DNA from: JBEKYD01 sp049509915
GTDB taxonomy: Bacteria; Acidobacteriota; Terriglobia; Bryobacterales; Bryobacteraceae
Assembly (NCBI GenBank): GCA_049509915.1
Contig: JBEKZL010000093.1
Coordinates: 1-23,997, forward strand
Direction of reading: 5' to 3'
DNA: 23,997 nucleotides
A model generated the notes under the pieces. The model was not told the DNA's origin. It saw only the letters and a program-made list of their open reading frames with translations, and searched no databases. This document shows positions 15,723-23,689 of this stretch, in pieces. Both the position numbers and the translations under genes were made by a program. Positions within the stretch are counted from its first letter, which is position 1; every line of letters begins with the position of its first letter.

Positions 15723-15838
15723 CTTGATACAACCTCCACAACTTGATGATGGTTTCGAGTTCCAATCTAACTCAAAAGGTTCGCAGCCTCTGTAAGGATC
15801 CGTACTTTGCTGCACAGCAATTGCGTCAAAATCAGAAG

Positions 15839-17056
15839 ATGCTAACGAAACGGGAACGTTGGGTCCTAGCCCTGCTTGTCATATCCGCCTTCATCAACTA
15901 CATCGACCGGGCGACCCTATCGGTGGGAGCCCCGTCCATTCAGGCTGAACTCGGACTCTCCGATACCCAGTTGGGGATGCTGCTGTCGGCGTTCTTCTGG
16001 ACATACGCTTTTTTGCAGTTGTCCGCCATCGCCGGACTGCTGGTGGACCGGTACCACGTGGGCTGGATTTACGCGGCCGGATTTTTCATCTGGTCGGCAG
16101 CCACGGCTGGCACCGGAGTGAGCCGCGGGTTCGCCGTGCTGTTCTCAATGAGGCTGGTGCTGGGCGTGGGCGAATCGGTGGCGTATCCGACGTATTCGCG
16201 CATCCTGGCGAGTTATCCCGAGCAGCGCCGCGGTTTCGCCAATGCCGCTATTGACGCCGGGACTCGGACCGGGCCGGCTGTCGGAACGCTCCTGGGAGGA
16301 CTGCTGATGGCGCGCTACGGCTGGCGCGCCTTTTTCCTGGCCCTGGGTCTGGGCAGCATGCTATGGCTGATCGGCTGGATGGCCTGCATGCCGGTTACCC
16401 GGGGCGCCGCCGCTGGGCAGACCGACAGCCACGCGCCTGGCATGGCAGACATCCTTCGCCAGCGCTCCGCCTGGTTCACCTTTCTGGGCCTATTCTGCGG
16501 CAATTACTTCTGGTACTTCCTGGTGACATGGCTACCGGCATATCTGGAAAAGGAGCGCCATTTCGCGGTCGCGAAGATGGCAGTTTGGGGAGCACTGGCG
16601 TTTCTGGCGGCGGCAGCGGCTTGCGTGGCCTGCGGTTGGCTTTCCGACTTTGCGATTGCCCGCGGCGGAACGCCGACACTCGTGCGCCGCGCTTTCGCCG
16701 GCGCCGGGCTCGCGCTGGCCACCATCATTGTTCCGGTTTCGTTGGTGCATGACGACAGGTTGGCCATGGCGTTCCTGATTGCGGCCTGCCTCTTTATCGG
16801 GATGTGGAGTTCCAATGTGTGGGCGATCACGCAAACGCTGGCTGGTCCACACGCCGCCGGCAAGTGGTGCGCCGTGCAGAACGGTGTTGGCAACCTCGCC
16901 GGCGTCGCGGCCCCGTGGCTCACCGGTTGGGTGGTGGGCCGGACGGGCCACTTTTCTCTCGCGTTTGTGGTGGCTTCACTGGTGGCATTGACGGGCGCGG
17001 CCGTTTATGTGTTCGGGCTCGGAGCTGTCAAGCAAGTGAGCTTTGCGCGCCGCTAG
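15839..17056 (+). CDS. MFS transporter, ACS (anion:cation symporter) type
   Basis: A 405-residue inner-membrane transporter with about 12 hydrophobic segments. The N-terminal block FINYIDRATLSVGAPSIQAE then LGLSDTQLGMLLSAFFWTYA is characteristic of the ACS family (hexuronate, glucarate, galactonate and related carriers). The frame can be read from TTG at 15743, but the extra 32 residues are polar and unlike the family. I start at ATG 15839 (MLTKRERWVLALL), although its AGAAG ribosome site is poor. It is divergent from tal across 116 bases and converges on the aldo/keto reductase. The nearby sugar-acid dehydratase and lactonase suggest a sugar acid or keto-deoxy acid as cargo; this is inference. 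Confidence 0.88.
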   Translation: MLTKRERWVLALLVISAFINYIDRATLSVGAPSIQAELGLSDTQLGMLLSAFFWTYAFLQLSAIAGLLVDRYHVGWIYAAGFFIWSAATAGTGVSRGFAVLFSMRLVLGVGESVAYPTYSRILASYPEQRRGFANAAIDAGTRTGPAVGTLLGGLLMARYGWRAFFLALGLGSMLWLIGWMACMPVTRGAAAGQTDSHAPGMADILRQRSAWFTFLGLFCGNYFWYFLVTWLPAYLEKERHFAVAKMAVWGALAFLAAAAACVACGWLSDFAIARGGTPTLVRRAFAGAGLALATIIVPVSLVHDDRLAMAFLIAACLFIGMWSSNVWAITQTLAGPHAAGKWCAVQNGVGNLAGVAAPWLTGWVVGRTGHFSLAFVVASLVALTGAAVYVFGLGAVKQVSFARR

Positions 17057-17111
17057 CCAGATAAGGGCATTCCGGGGTACGGCTCTTCTCTACCGTGAAC
17101 CTGTCCGCGAC

Positions 17112-18074
17112 TCAGGCCAGCGCGCCATCCCGGTAGCGGGCCGCCGAGGCTTTCTGGTTCGTGTCGCGCTTCCAGTTCTCCAGCCGCGGGCCCGCCAATC
17201 GGGTGGCTCGTTTGCGGATGTCCCCCATTTCCGCCTCCGTCAGCGGATGGAACTGTTGGGCAATCCGCACATCGTCCTCGACCTGGCCGACAGTGGTGCA
17301 GCCGAGCGCCAGGCAGTGAACGGGTAGACTGAGCACGTAGTGGAGGCAGTCGCGCAGATGCAGGTCGGCCAGCAAGCCGGAGTTGGCGGTGCTTTTCATG
17401 GCTTGAATCCCCATCCCGCGTTCGACGGCGACCGGCAGCACCATTTTCTCGAAGCTCAGATAGGATGGGTCGGCCGGATTCAGCGGCATGAGAATGGTGT
17501 CGTACTTCTGGTAATTCTTCAGCATGGCCAGATGGACTTCCGGGTCGTGATGCCCGGTGAAACCCATGAACCTGCATTTTCCCGCCTTCCTGGCTGCCTC
17601 GAAGGCTTCGATGGCGCCGCCGGGAGCGAAGATCTGCTGAACTTCTTCCATGGTGCTGACCTGGTGAATCTGCCACAGATCGACATAATCGGTCTTCAGC
17701 GCGCGAAGAGATTTTTCGAGATCGGCTTCGGCTCCCGCACGGCTGCGCTCGGGCGATTTCGTGGTCAGGAAAATGTGCTTGCGAAAGGGCGGCAACACAG
17801 CCCCGTAAACCTCCTCCGACTTGCCGTCCCAATAGATGCGCGCGCAATCGAAGTAGTTGATGCCCAGTTCGTAGGCGCGCAGCGTGATTGCTTTGGCTTC
17901 TTCAAAACTGCACAGCGGAAAACGCCCGCCGGCCTGCCCGATAATGGTCAGTTTCTCGCCCGTTTTGCCAAACGCCCGCTTGGGGATGTCTCCCGTTACC
18001 GCCCGCGCGGGCGAAGCGCTTTCGAGCGCAAGTCCGGCTAGCGCGGACGCGGAAATGAATGTCCTTCGTTGCAT
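17112..18074 (-). CDS. Tat-exported aldo/keto reductase
   Basis: A 320-residue NAD(P)-dependent oxidoreductase of the AKR superfamily. The catalytic tetrad is complete: Asp76, Tyr81 (FDCARIY), Lys106 (FLTTKSP) and His137 (LWQIHQ). The N-terminus MQRRTFISASALAGLALESA is a twin-arginine signal, which implies folding with cofactor before export. ATG 18074 has GGAGG five bases upstream; the longer frame to 18092 lacks such a site. It is divergent from the rhamnonate-dehydratase-like gene across 144 bases, so the two probably share control. A role in oxidising or reducing a sugar or sugar-derived aldehyde fits the context. How NADP would be supplied in the periplasm is an open question, though cofactor may be carried tightly bound. 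Confidence 0.88.
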   Translation of the reverse strand: MQRRTFISASALAGLALESASPARAVTGDIPKRAFGKTGEKLTIIGQAGGRFPLCSFEEAKAITLRAYELGINYFDCARIYWDGKSEEVYGAVLPPFRKHIFLTTKSPERSRAGAEADLEKSLRALKTDYVDLWQIHQVSTMEEVQQIFAPGGAIEAFEAARKAGKCRFMGFTGHHDPEVHLAMLKNYQKYDTILMPLNPADPSYLSFEKMVLPVAVERGMGIQAMKSTANSGLLADLHLRDCLHYVLSLPVHCLALGCTTVGQVEDDVRIAQQFHPLTEAEMGDIRKRATRLAGPRLENWKRDTNQKASAARYRDGALA

Positions 18075-18160
18075 GGTTCCCTCCCGCTTCAAAATGGATC
18101 TCGTTTATCCAGAATACTCCCGAATGGCGAATCGCGCGAGCCGGCAGCTTTGGGTGACGG

Positions 18161-18189
18161 TTGACAACTCACGGCAATTCCCAAATAAT
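18161..18189 (+). promoter_or_regulatory. sigma70-like promoter of the rhamnonate-dehydratase-like gene
   Basis: TTGACA at 18161-18166 and AATAAT at 18184-18189 are separated by 17 bases. The predicted start of transcription is near 18196, giving a leader of about 23 bases with GGAAAGGA as ribosome site. The pair lies inside the divergent gap shared with the aldo/keto reductase. Confidence 0.6.
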
Positions 18190-18218
18190 CGGAAAGCTTT
18201 CGGAAAGGATTGAAGAAT

Positions 18219-19481
18219 ATGATTCGGCGGCGGAATTTTCTCGGGCTCGGCGGCATGGCCGCGATGGGGCTGGTGGACCATGCGATGGCGGCGCCACCCC
18301 CATTTCAAAATGAAAAGAGCAAGTTGAAGATTACGGGCGTGCGGTTGGTGCGCACGCGGCCGAAGCGTCCGGTGCCCTCGTACCAGCCGGCGCCAGGCTC
18401 GTGGTCCACCGGGGGAGTTGAAGTAGCCAATCCCATGTCCGGCTACCCGGAATACAAGGCTGAGCGCTCGCTGTTCATGCCGGACCCCGGAAAGCTGGAG
18501 GGGTTCACGGTGGAGATTTCGACCGACAAAGGCGTGAAAGGCTATGGCAGCGGCGGCATCGGCGGGGGCGAGGTGGTGATGGGGCACTTCACCAAGCTGT
18601 TGATCGGCGAAGACCCCTTCAACATCGAGCGCATTTGGGACATTCTGTTTCGCTCCAGCATGTACTACGGGCAGGCGGGCGTGGTTCCGAACGCCATCAG
18701 TGGCGTAGACCTGGCGCTGTGGGACCTGGTGGGCAACGCCCTGGGTATGCCGGTCTACAAACTGCTGGGAGGGGAAACCAAGGCGCGGATTCCGACCTAT
18801 TGCACGGGAAACGACACGGAACAACATATCCAGTTCGGCTACCATCGGTTGAAGCTAGCCGTGCCCTATGGGCCCGCCGACGGCCGGGAGGGCATGCGGA
18901 AGAACGCCGATTTGGTCAAGCGCACGCGCGACATGCTGGGCCCGGATGGCGACATCATGCTCGACTGCTGGATGGCCTTGAACGAGCAATACACCATCGA
19001 ATTCGCGGAAATGGTGGCGCCCTACCGCGTCTACTGGATGGAGGAATGCCTGCCGCCGCACGACTTCGAGGGTTTCGGCCGATTGCGAGAAGCCATCAAA
19101 TCGACCCGGATCGCAACCGGCGAGCATGTTTATTTTCGCTATGGATTCCGGCACCTGCTGGAACATAACGCGGCCGCCATCTGGCAGCCGGACGTCCACT
19201 GGTGCGGCGGGTTGACCGAACTGCGGCGGATTGCCGCGCTGGCTTCGGCTTATGACATCCCCGTCATCCCCCACGCGGGCGGCGTCCAGGACTGCGTCCA
19301 TTTCACCATGGCCACGCCCAACGCTCCCTGGTCGGAAATGTTCATGCCGCCTCCGGGCGGCCCGGCGGAGGTCTACCGGCGTTTCGAGGAGGATAACCAA
19401 ATCACCCGCGGCCCGGAAGGAGTGTACATGCGGCCGAGCGAGCGGCCCGGCTTCGGCTGGGAGATCGAAGTGGAATCCTAA
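18219..19481 (+). CDS. Tat-exported L-rhamnonate-dehydratase-like enolase-superfamily enzyme
   Basis: A 420-residue mandelate racemase-type dehydratase, nearest in motifs to L-rhamnonate dehydratase (RhmD), which makes 2-keto-3-deoxy-L-rhamnonate. Metal ligands fit Asp249 (IMLDCWMALNEQY), Glu275 (YWMEECLPPHDFEG) and Glu302 (TGEHVYF); the Asp325-His352 dyad lies in QPDVHWCGGLTEL and VIPHAGG. The pattern DCWM / EECLPP / GEH / DVxWCGGLT is specific to the RhmD branch. The N-terminus MIRRRNFLGLGGMAAMGL is a twin-arginine signal, so export is predicted. The frame can start at TTG 18210, but ATG 18219 with AAAGGA upstream is better. It is convergent with the COG3618 amidohydrolase, 13 bases apart. 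It shares little sequence with the galactonate-type dehydratase at 7610 beyond the fold, so the two serve different sugar acids. Confidence 0.88.
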   Translation: MIRRRNFLGLGGMAAMGLVDHAMAAPPPFQNEKSKLKITGVRLVRTRPKRPVPSYQPAPGSWSTGGVEVANPMSGYPEYKAERSLFMPDPGKLEGFTVEISTDKGVKGYGSGGIGGGEVVMGHFTKLLIGEDPFNIERIWDILFRSSMYYGQAGVVPNAISGVDLALWDLVGNALGMPVYKLLGGETKARIPTYCTGNDTEQHIQFGYHRLKLAVPYGPADGREGMRKNADLVKRTRDMLGPDGDIMLDCWMALNEQYTIEFAEMVAPYRVYWMEECLPPHDFEGFGRLREAIKSTRIATGEHVYFRYGFRHLLEHNAAAIWQPDVHWCGGLTELRRIAALASAYDIPVIPHAGGVQDCVHFTMATPNAPWSEMFMPPPGGPAEVYRRFEEDNQITRGPEGVYMRPSERPGFGWEIEVES

Positions 19482-19494
19482 AGCGGAGAAGCCG

Positions 19495-20463
19495 CTAACC
19501 GACCTGCGGCTGGCTGGGGTCGCGCCGTATCCATTTGTACGCCGCCAACGAGTTTCGCCAGAAGTATTTTTCGGCTACTCCGCGACCCTTGGCAGTAAAA
19601 TAGCCGCGGACGATCTGGACAATGACGGGGAGGTTATTTACCGCGGGTCCATTGGGCCAGTCGCTTCCGAAAATCAACTTATCCTCGCCGAATGTTTCGA
19701 ACAGGTAATCGAGAAGAGGCTTATAGAGAGCCGGATCGGTGGAGGGCCGGCCGTCCACGATGCGCATGAGTTCGGAAACCTTGATATAAACCGAGGGCCG
19801 GGCAGCCAATTCGCGCAGGTTCCGCTCGACGGCCGGGCGCGCACCGGCATCGAGGCGCTCCATCATGGAGGGCAGGTGATCGACGACAATCCGGAGGTCC
19901 GGCACTTTATCGTTGAGCCGGACGATGGCCTCGATCAGATCGGGCCGGGGGTTGGCCGTGTCCAGAACCAGACCGGCCTGCTCCATCAGCTTGAGTCCTT
20001 CGAGGAAGGATGGGCTGGCGAGCTTCTCGACTAAGCTATAGCCCCAGAGATTGCCGTAGCGGATGCCGAGAAAAAGCTTGTTCTTGCGATAGCGCTCCAG
20101 GTATTCGGCGAACTCGGGTTTGTCGGGTTGAAGATCGCCGACGGTGCCGACCATCATCGGGTCCGCCTGTTCCACTTCGAGCACCCACAGATTGTCTTCG
20201 ATCCACGGACTGGCCTCGACTTCGATGGCTCCCACGATTCCCAGCGGCGACGCCAGCTTGCGGTAGCGCGCGGGCAGCGCCGGTTCGGTATTTCCCGGGG
20301 CGGCCGAATAGGGAGCGCCTTGCGGACGCGTCTGATCGAACAGATGGATGTGACAGTCGACGATGGGAATCGAGGCGGGTTGAGCCGCGGCCGGTGGGAC
20401 GGCGCCGGCCAGCGCCGCGCCCAGGGTGGAACTCAGGAAGGTCCTGCGATCGAGTTCGCTCAT
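19495..20463 (-). CDS. Tat-exported amidohydrolase, COG3618 sugar-lactonase-like
   Basis: A 322-residue TIM-barrel metal-dependent hydrolase. Seen: HxH in VDCHIHLFD (His38, His40), VEVEASPWIEDN-like block at 80-91, LGIRYGNLW (132-140), His196 in VVDHLP and Asp268 in FGSDWPN. This order matches COG3618/amidohydrolase_2, which includes L-fucono-1,5-lactonase and L-rhamnono-lactonase-type enzymes. The start is placed at ATG 20463, where the twin-arginine signal LDRRTFLSSTLGAALAG begins. The frame continues to 20601 without signal or homology-like sequence. No clear ribosome site precedes the ATG. Beside a rhamnonate-type dehydratase it most plausibly opens the lactone that gives the dehydratase its substrate. 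It follows polA on the same strand after 100 bases. Confidence 0.85.
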   Translation of the reverse strand: MSELDRRTFLSSTLGAALAGAVPPAAAQPASIPIVDCHIHLFDQTRPQGAPYSAAPGNTEPALPARYRKLASPLGIVGAIEVEASPWIEDNLWVLEVEQADPMMVGTVGDLQPDKPEFAEYLERYRKNKLFLGIRYGNLWGYSLVEKLASPSFLEGLKLMEQAGLVLDTANPRPDLIEAIVRLNDKVPDLRIVVDHLPSMMERLDAGARPAVERNLRELAARPSVYIKVSELMRIVDGRPSTDPALYKPLLDYLFETFGEDKLIFGSDWPNGPAVNNLPVIVQIVRGYFTAKGRGVAEKYFWRNSLAAYKWIRRDPSQPQVG

Positions 20464-20563
20464 GTTGGTTAACTGTAACACCGGAATCGGGCCCGCGGAA
20501 GCGGCCGGGATATTACGCCGCCGGCTAGGTTTCCAGCAACCCGCGGTGTTCTTCCCTACAGGG

Positions 20564-23131
20564 CTACTTGGCGTCGCGCCAGTTGTTCCCCACTCCCACA
20601 TCGACTACCAGCGGCACGTTCAACTCGCACACGCCTTCCATCTCCCGTTTCACCAGGGCGGAAAGCGGGGCTGTTTCCTCGGGCGGACATTCGAAGACCA
20701 GCTCGTCGTGAACCTGCAGCAGCATGGCGGCCTGGAAACGGTCTTGTTCCAGCCTGCGGTGGATGCGCACCATGGCCAGCTTGATCAGGTCGGCGGCGGT
20801 GCCCTGCAGCGGTGAATTGACGGCGGTGCGCTCGGCGAATCCGCGCGCGTTCGAGTTGCGGCTGTTGATATCGGGAATGGGGCGTTCGCGCCCGAATAGA
20901 GTGCGCGTGACGCCGGTCCTGCGCACCTCGGCGATGGTGGCGTCGATGAAGCGGCGCACCCCGGCGTAACGGGCGAAGTAATTGCGAATGTATTTTTCCG
21001 CCTCGGCGCGGGAAATGCCGAGTTGCGCGGCCAGGCCGAAACCGCTGATCCCGTAGACAATTCCGAAATTGACGGCCTTGGCTTCGCGGCGCGCTTCGGG
21101 GGTAACCATCATCGGCGGCACGCCCATCACTTCGGCGGCGGTGCGGGTATGAATATCCTCGCCCTGGCGGAAGGACTCGGCCAACAGCGGGTCGCCGGAA
21201 AAATGCGCCAGCAGGCGCAGCTCGATCTGGGAGTAATCGGCGGTCACAAGTTTCCAGCCGTCGCGGGGCACGAAGGCGGCGCGGATTTCGCGACCCATCT
21301 CGGTGCGGATGGGGATGTTCTGCAGATTGGGATTCGACGACGACAGGCGTCCCGTAGCGGCGCCCGCCGGATTGAAGCTGGTGTGGAGGCGGCCGGTGCC
21401 TGCGTCGATCAACGCCGGCAGGGCATCCACGTAGGTGCCTTTCAACTTGGTGAGTTGGCGGTACTCGAGTACTTTGCGAACGATCTCGTGATCGGCCGCG
21501 AGGGCTTCCAGCACATCGGCGGCGGTGGAGACGACCTTGCCCTTGCCGTATTTGACGGGTGCCGGCAGCCCCAGGTCTTCAAACAAAATCTTGCCCAATT
21601 GCTGCGGCGAGCTGACGTTGAACGGGCGCCCGGCGAGCGAGTGAATCTCCCCGGTCAGGCTCGCGATCCGAGTCTCCATGAGGGCCGAGAGGCGGGCCAA
21701 CTCGGCGGTGTCGATGCGCACCCCGTGACGTTCCATGCGCGCCAGCACTTCGGCCAGCGGCAACTCGATCTCGTCGTACAGAGGGCGCAGGCCGCGCGTT
21801 TCTACCGGCGGCGCCAGCAACTCGAAAAGCCGGAAGGTAACGTCGGCGCGCGGCTCGGCGGAGGCATCCAGTTTGATATCCAGCTTGCGCGCGGCCAGTT
21901 CGACCAGGCCGCAGCCGGACGGGTCGGCATCGAGCAGAAAGGCGTAGAGCGTCGGGTCGTGGCGGAAACCGCGCGCAACCATCCCTTTGCGCTCCAGCGC
22001 CACCAGCGTGCTCTTCACATCGCAGGCGATTTTCTCCGCCGCCTGGTCCTCAAGCCACGCCTGCAGCGCGGGGAAGTCGCCCCGCGCCACAGCGCGCGCT
22101 TCGCCTGGACGGGCCGCGAGGCCGATCGTATCAAGCGCCAGTTCCCCTTCTCCCGATTCGGCTAACGTAACCGCTACCGGCCCGGCCCAATGAGCCTCGA
22201 GCCAGGAGGCGATTTCGTCCGGCGCGAGCATCCGGTAGTCCCGCGGCCCGGCATCTTCGGAGGGACCCAGGTCTTTCAGCATGCTGTGGAACTCCAGCTC
22301 TTTGTAGAGCGGGCGCAGCAGGCTTTCTTCCGGGGGATGGACGCGAACGGCATCGAGCGAAAACTCGATGGGCACATCGGTCGAGATGGTGGCGAGCCGC
22401 TTGCTGAGGCGGATTTGTTCGGCGTTGCTCACGAGGCTCTCGCGGTACACCCTGCGCTCTACCTCGGCGGCGTGTTCGATGGCGCCTTCCACCGAGCCGA
22501 AGCACTCGATCAGGTCCTTGGCGCCTTTATCGCCGATGCCGGGAGCGCCGGGAATGTTGTCGATGGCGTCGCCTTTCAGTGCCAGCAGGTCGGCCACCTG
22601 GGTGGGATGGACGCCGAGGAAAGCCTTGACGGCGGCCGGATCGTACCAGGCGTCGTCCTTGGCGGGATTGAACATGGAGACGCGCTCGTCGACCAGTTGC
22701 ATCATGTCTTTATCGCTGGATACGATGACGACCTCGCAGCCGGCGGCTTCCGAGCGGCGGGAGATGGTGCCGATGACGTCGTCAGCCTCGTAGCCGGGAT
22801 ATTCCAGCATGGGAATGCGCAGCCCGTCGAGCAGGCGCTTGACGTAGGGGATCTGGGCCAGAAAATCCTCCGGCGTTTCGGCGCGATTGGCCTTGTAAGC
22901 GGCGAACTCCTGTTCGCGGTAGGTGGGCGTCGAGCTCTCCATCACGGCGGCGATGTAATCGGGTTTGGACTCGCGCAGCACCTTTCGCAGCATGTTGTGG
23001 AAGATGAAGACCACCTCGGTGGCGAGGCCGGTGGAGGTGCGCATGGGCGGCGCCGAGCTGCGCGCGCGCGCGTGGTAGGCACGGAACAGAAAGCCGAATG
23101 TATCGATGAGGAACAGCCGTTGGCAGGACAC
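20564..23131 (-). CDS. polA: DNA polymerase I
   Basis: An 855-residue family A polymerase for Okazaki fragment processing and repair. Domains: 5'-3' exonuclease about 5-290 (IDTFGFLFRAYHA, YEADDVIGT, SSDKDMMQLV, KGDAIDNIPGAPGIGDKGAK), a 3'-5' exonuclease-fold domain about 300-440, and the polymerase 445-855. Motif A is DYSQIELRL (Asp632), motif B RREAKAVNFGIVYG (Lys685, Phe689, Tyr693) and motif C QVHDEL (His808, Asp809). In the exonuclease-fold domain the acidic DxE of motif I is not present (VAVTLAESGEG instead), although CDVKSTL and HDPTLYAFLLD of later motifs remain, so proofreading is probably lost, as in several other bacterial Pol I enzymes. The start is GTG 23131: a stop lies just upstream in frame. 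No Shine-Dalgarno site is evident. Confidence 0.96.
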   Translation of the reverse strand: MSCQRLFLIDTFGFLFRAYHARARSSAPPMRTSTGLATEVVFIFHNMLRKVLRESKPDYIAAVMESSTPTYREQEFAAYKANRAETPEDFLAQIPYVKRLLDGLRIPMLEYPGYEADDVIGTISRRSEAAGCEVVIVSSDKDMMQLVDERVSMFNPAKDDAWYDPAAVKAFLGVHPTQVADLLALKGDAIDNIPGAPGIGDKGAKDLIECFGSVEGAIEHAAEVERRVYRESLVSNAEQIRLSKRLATISTDVPIEFSLDAVRVHPPEESLLRPLYKELEFHSMLKDLGPSEDAGPRDYRMLAPDEIASWLEAHWAGPVAVTLAESGEGELALDTIGLAARPGEARAVARGDFPALQAWLEDQAAEKIACDVKSTLVALERKGMVARGFRHDPTLYAFLLDADPSGCGLVELAARKLDIKLDASAEPRADVTFRLFELLAPPVETRGLRPLYDEIELPLAEVLARMERHGVRIDTAELARLSALMETRIASLTGEIHSLAGRPFNVSSPQQLGKILFEDLGLPAPVKYGKGKVVSTAADVLEALAADHEIVRKVLEYRQLTKLKGTYVDALPALIDAGTGRLHTSFNPAGAATGRLSSSNPNLQNIPIRTEMGREIRAAFVPRDGWKLVTADYSQIELRLLAHFSGDPLLAESFRQGEDIHTRTAAEVMGVPPMMVTPEARREAKAVNFGIVYGISGFGLAAQLGISRAEAEKYIRNYFARYAGVRRFIDATIAEVRRTGVTRTLFGRERPIPDINSRNSNARGFAERTAVNSPLQGTAADLIKLAMVRIHRRLEQDRFQAAMLLQVHDELVFECPPEETAPLSALVKREMEGVCELNVPLVVDVGVGNNWRDAK

Positions 23132-23266
23132 GGAGATGCATCATTTTATCAAGACGCGACGGTGTGTCCCATCGACGGCCGTAGCGGCCCGATCCACAAC
23201 CGTGGTCGACCGTTTGCGTCTGACCGGCAAGCTTCGTCCGAAGCGGGTTCACCTCTCTGGCATTAG

Positions 23267-23422
23267 AAGCGTCGGCAGAAAGCGGACTTGCGTGAACTGT
23301 GGAATCGACGCGAGGGACTTCAGGAATCGCTCAGAATTCTGAGTTTCAAGGTCGGCGATCTCTTGGAACCAAATGTTCCGGGAATTCGAGTGCAGAGCCG
23401 CAAGCCGGTGCCGGTCAGCTAA
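23267..23422 (+). pseudogene. short open stretch without a good start, possible gene remnant
   Basis: After an in-frame TAG at 23264 the frame reads KRRQKADLRELWNRREGLQE and then SLRILSFKVGDLLEPNVPGI and RVQSRKPVPVS before TAA. There is no ATG; a TTG at 23288 would give 44 codons. The amino-acid mix looks protein-like, unlike the shadow frames nearby. I do not recognise the family. It could be the tail of a decayed gene. Confidence 0.3.
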
Positions 23423-23436
23423 AGTGATTCGTGCTG

Positions 23437-23604
23437 TCAGGATTCGAGGTCGCCCTTGAACAGCGATTCTTGCAAGCGGTCATTATCATTGCCAACGATA
23501 CTCACGTCTGGTGGCGGCGGCGCTACGGCCACTTTCTTCATGGTGCAGCTCACTGTAGCCGTATGCGGTCTCCGCGCGCGCCGTGAAGACGGCCGCATTT
23601 CCAT
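23437..23604 (-). CDS. possible small protein, 55 residues
   Basis: The frame opens at ATG 23604 and reads MEMRPSSRRARRPHTATVSC through a proline run (VAVAPPPPDVSIVG) to the end SLFKGDLES. No good ribosome site is seen (AGGCGG lies 13 bases upstream). The part TATVSCTMKKVAVAPPPPDV resembles junctions in Ig-like repeat proteins, so it may be a fragment of a larger lost gene. A TTG or inner ATG (23540) start is equally possible. Confidence 0.25.
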   Translation of the reverse strand: MEMRPSSRRARRPHTATVSCTMKKVAVAPPPPDVSIVGNDNDRLQESLFKGDLES

Positions 23605-23689
23605 GCGAATTCGCAGGCCGCCTTGCCACTATGCTATCGACAACCTGGTGCACGCTTTGTCTCTCAACCCTCTCTTTTCACGCCGGAGA

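Larger units (their letters stand above)
23132..23689. other. weakly coding intergenic stretch right of polA
   Basis: These 558 bases hold no gene I can assign. There are two short frames with plausible codon use: one at 23267-23422 on the plus strand and one at 23437-23604 on the minus strand. Both are listed separately. The promoter of polA must lie near 23132-23250 on the minus strand, but no clear hexamer pair was seen. No tRNA, CRISPR or IS end was seen. Confidence 0.5.

Noticed and set aside
15723..15815. N-terminal extension of transaldolase with cysteine pairs (SSSCGGC)
   Set aside because: Homologues start at MNATETLHDL with a GGAGG site; the extension lies in the divergent promoter gap.
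19482..19496. Small hairpin AGCGG-AGAAG-CCGCT between the convergent RhmD-like and amidohydrolase genes as a bidirectional terminator
   Set aside because: The stem is only 5 bp with no U tract on either side.
21023..23266. Two long plus-strand frames (380 and 358 codons) opposite polA
   Set aside because: They mirror the codon pattern of polA, and the polA motifs are unambiguous.
23310..23500. Similarity between LQESL..FKVGDLLE (plus strand) and LQESLFKGDLE (minus strand) as an inverted duplicated gene
   Set aside because: At DNA level only a GAATCGCT stretch is shared, so chance is the better explanation.
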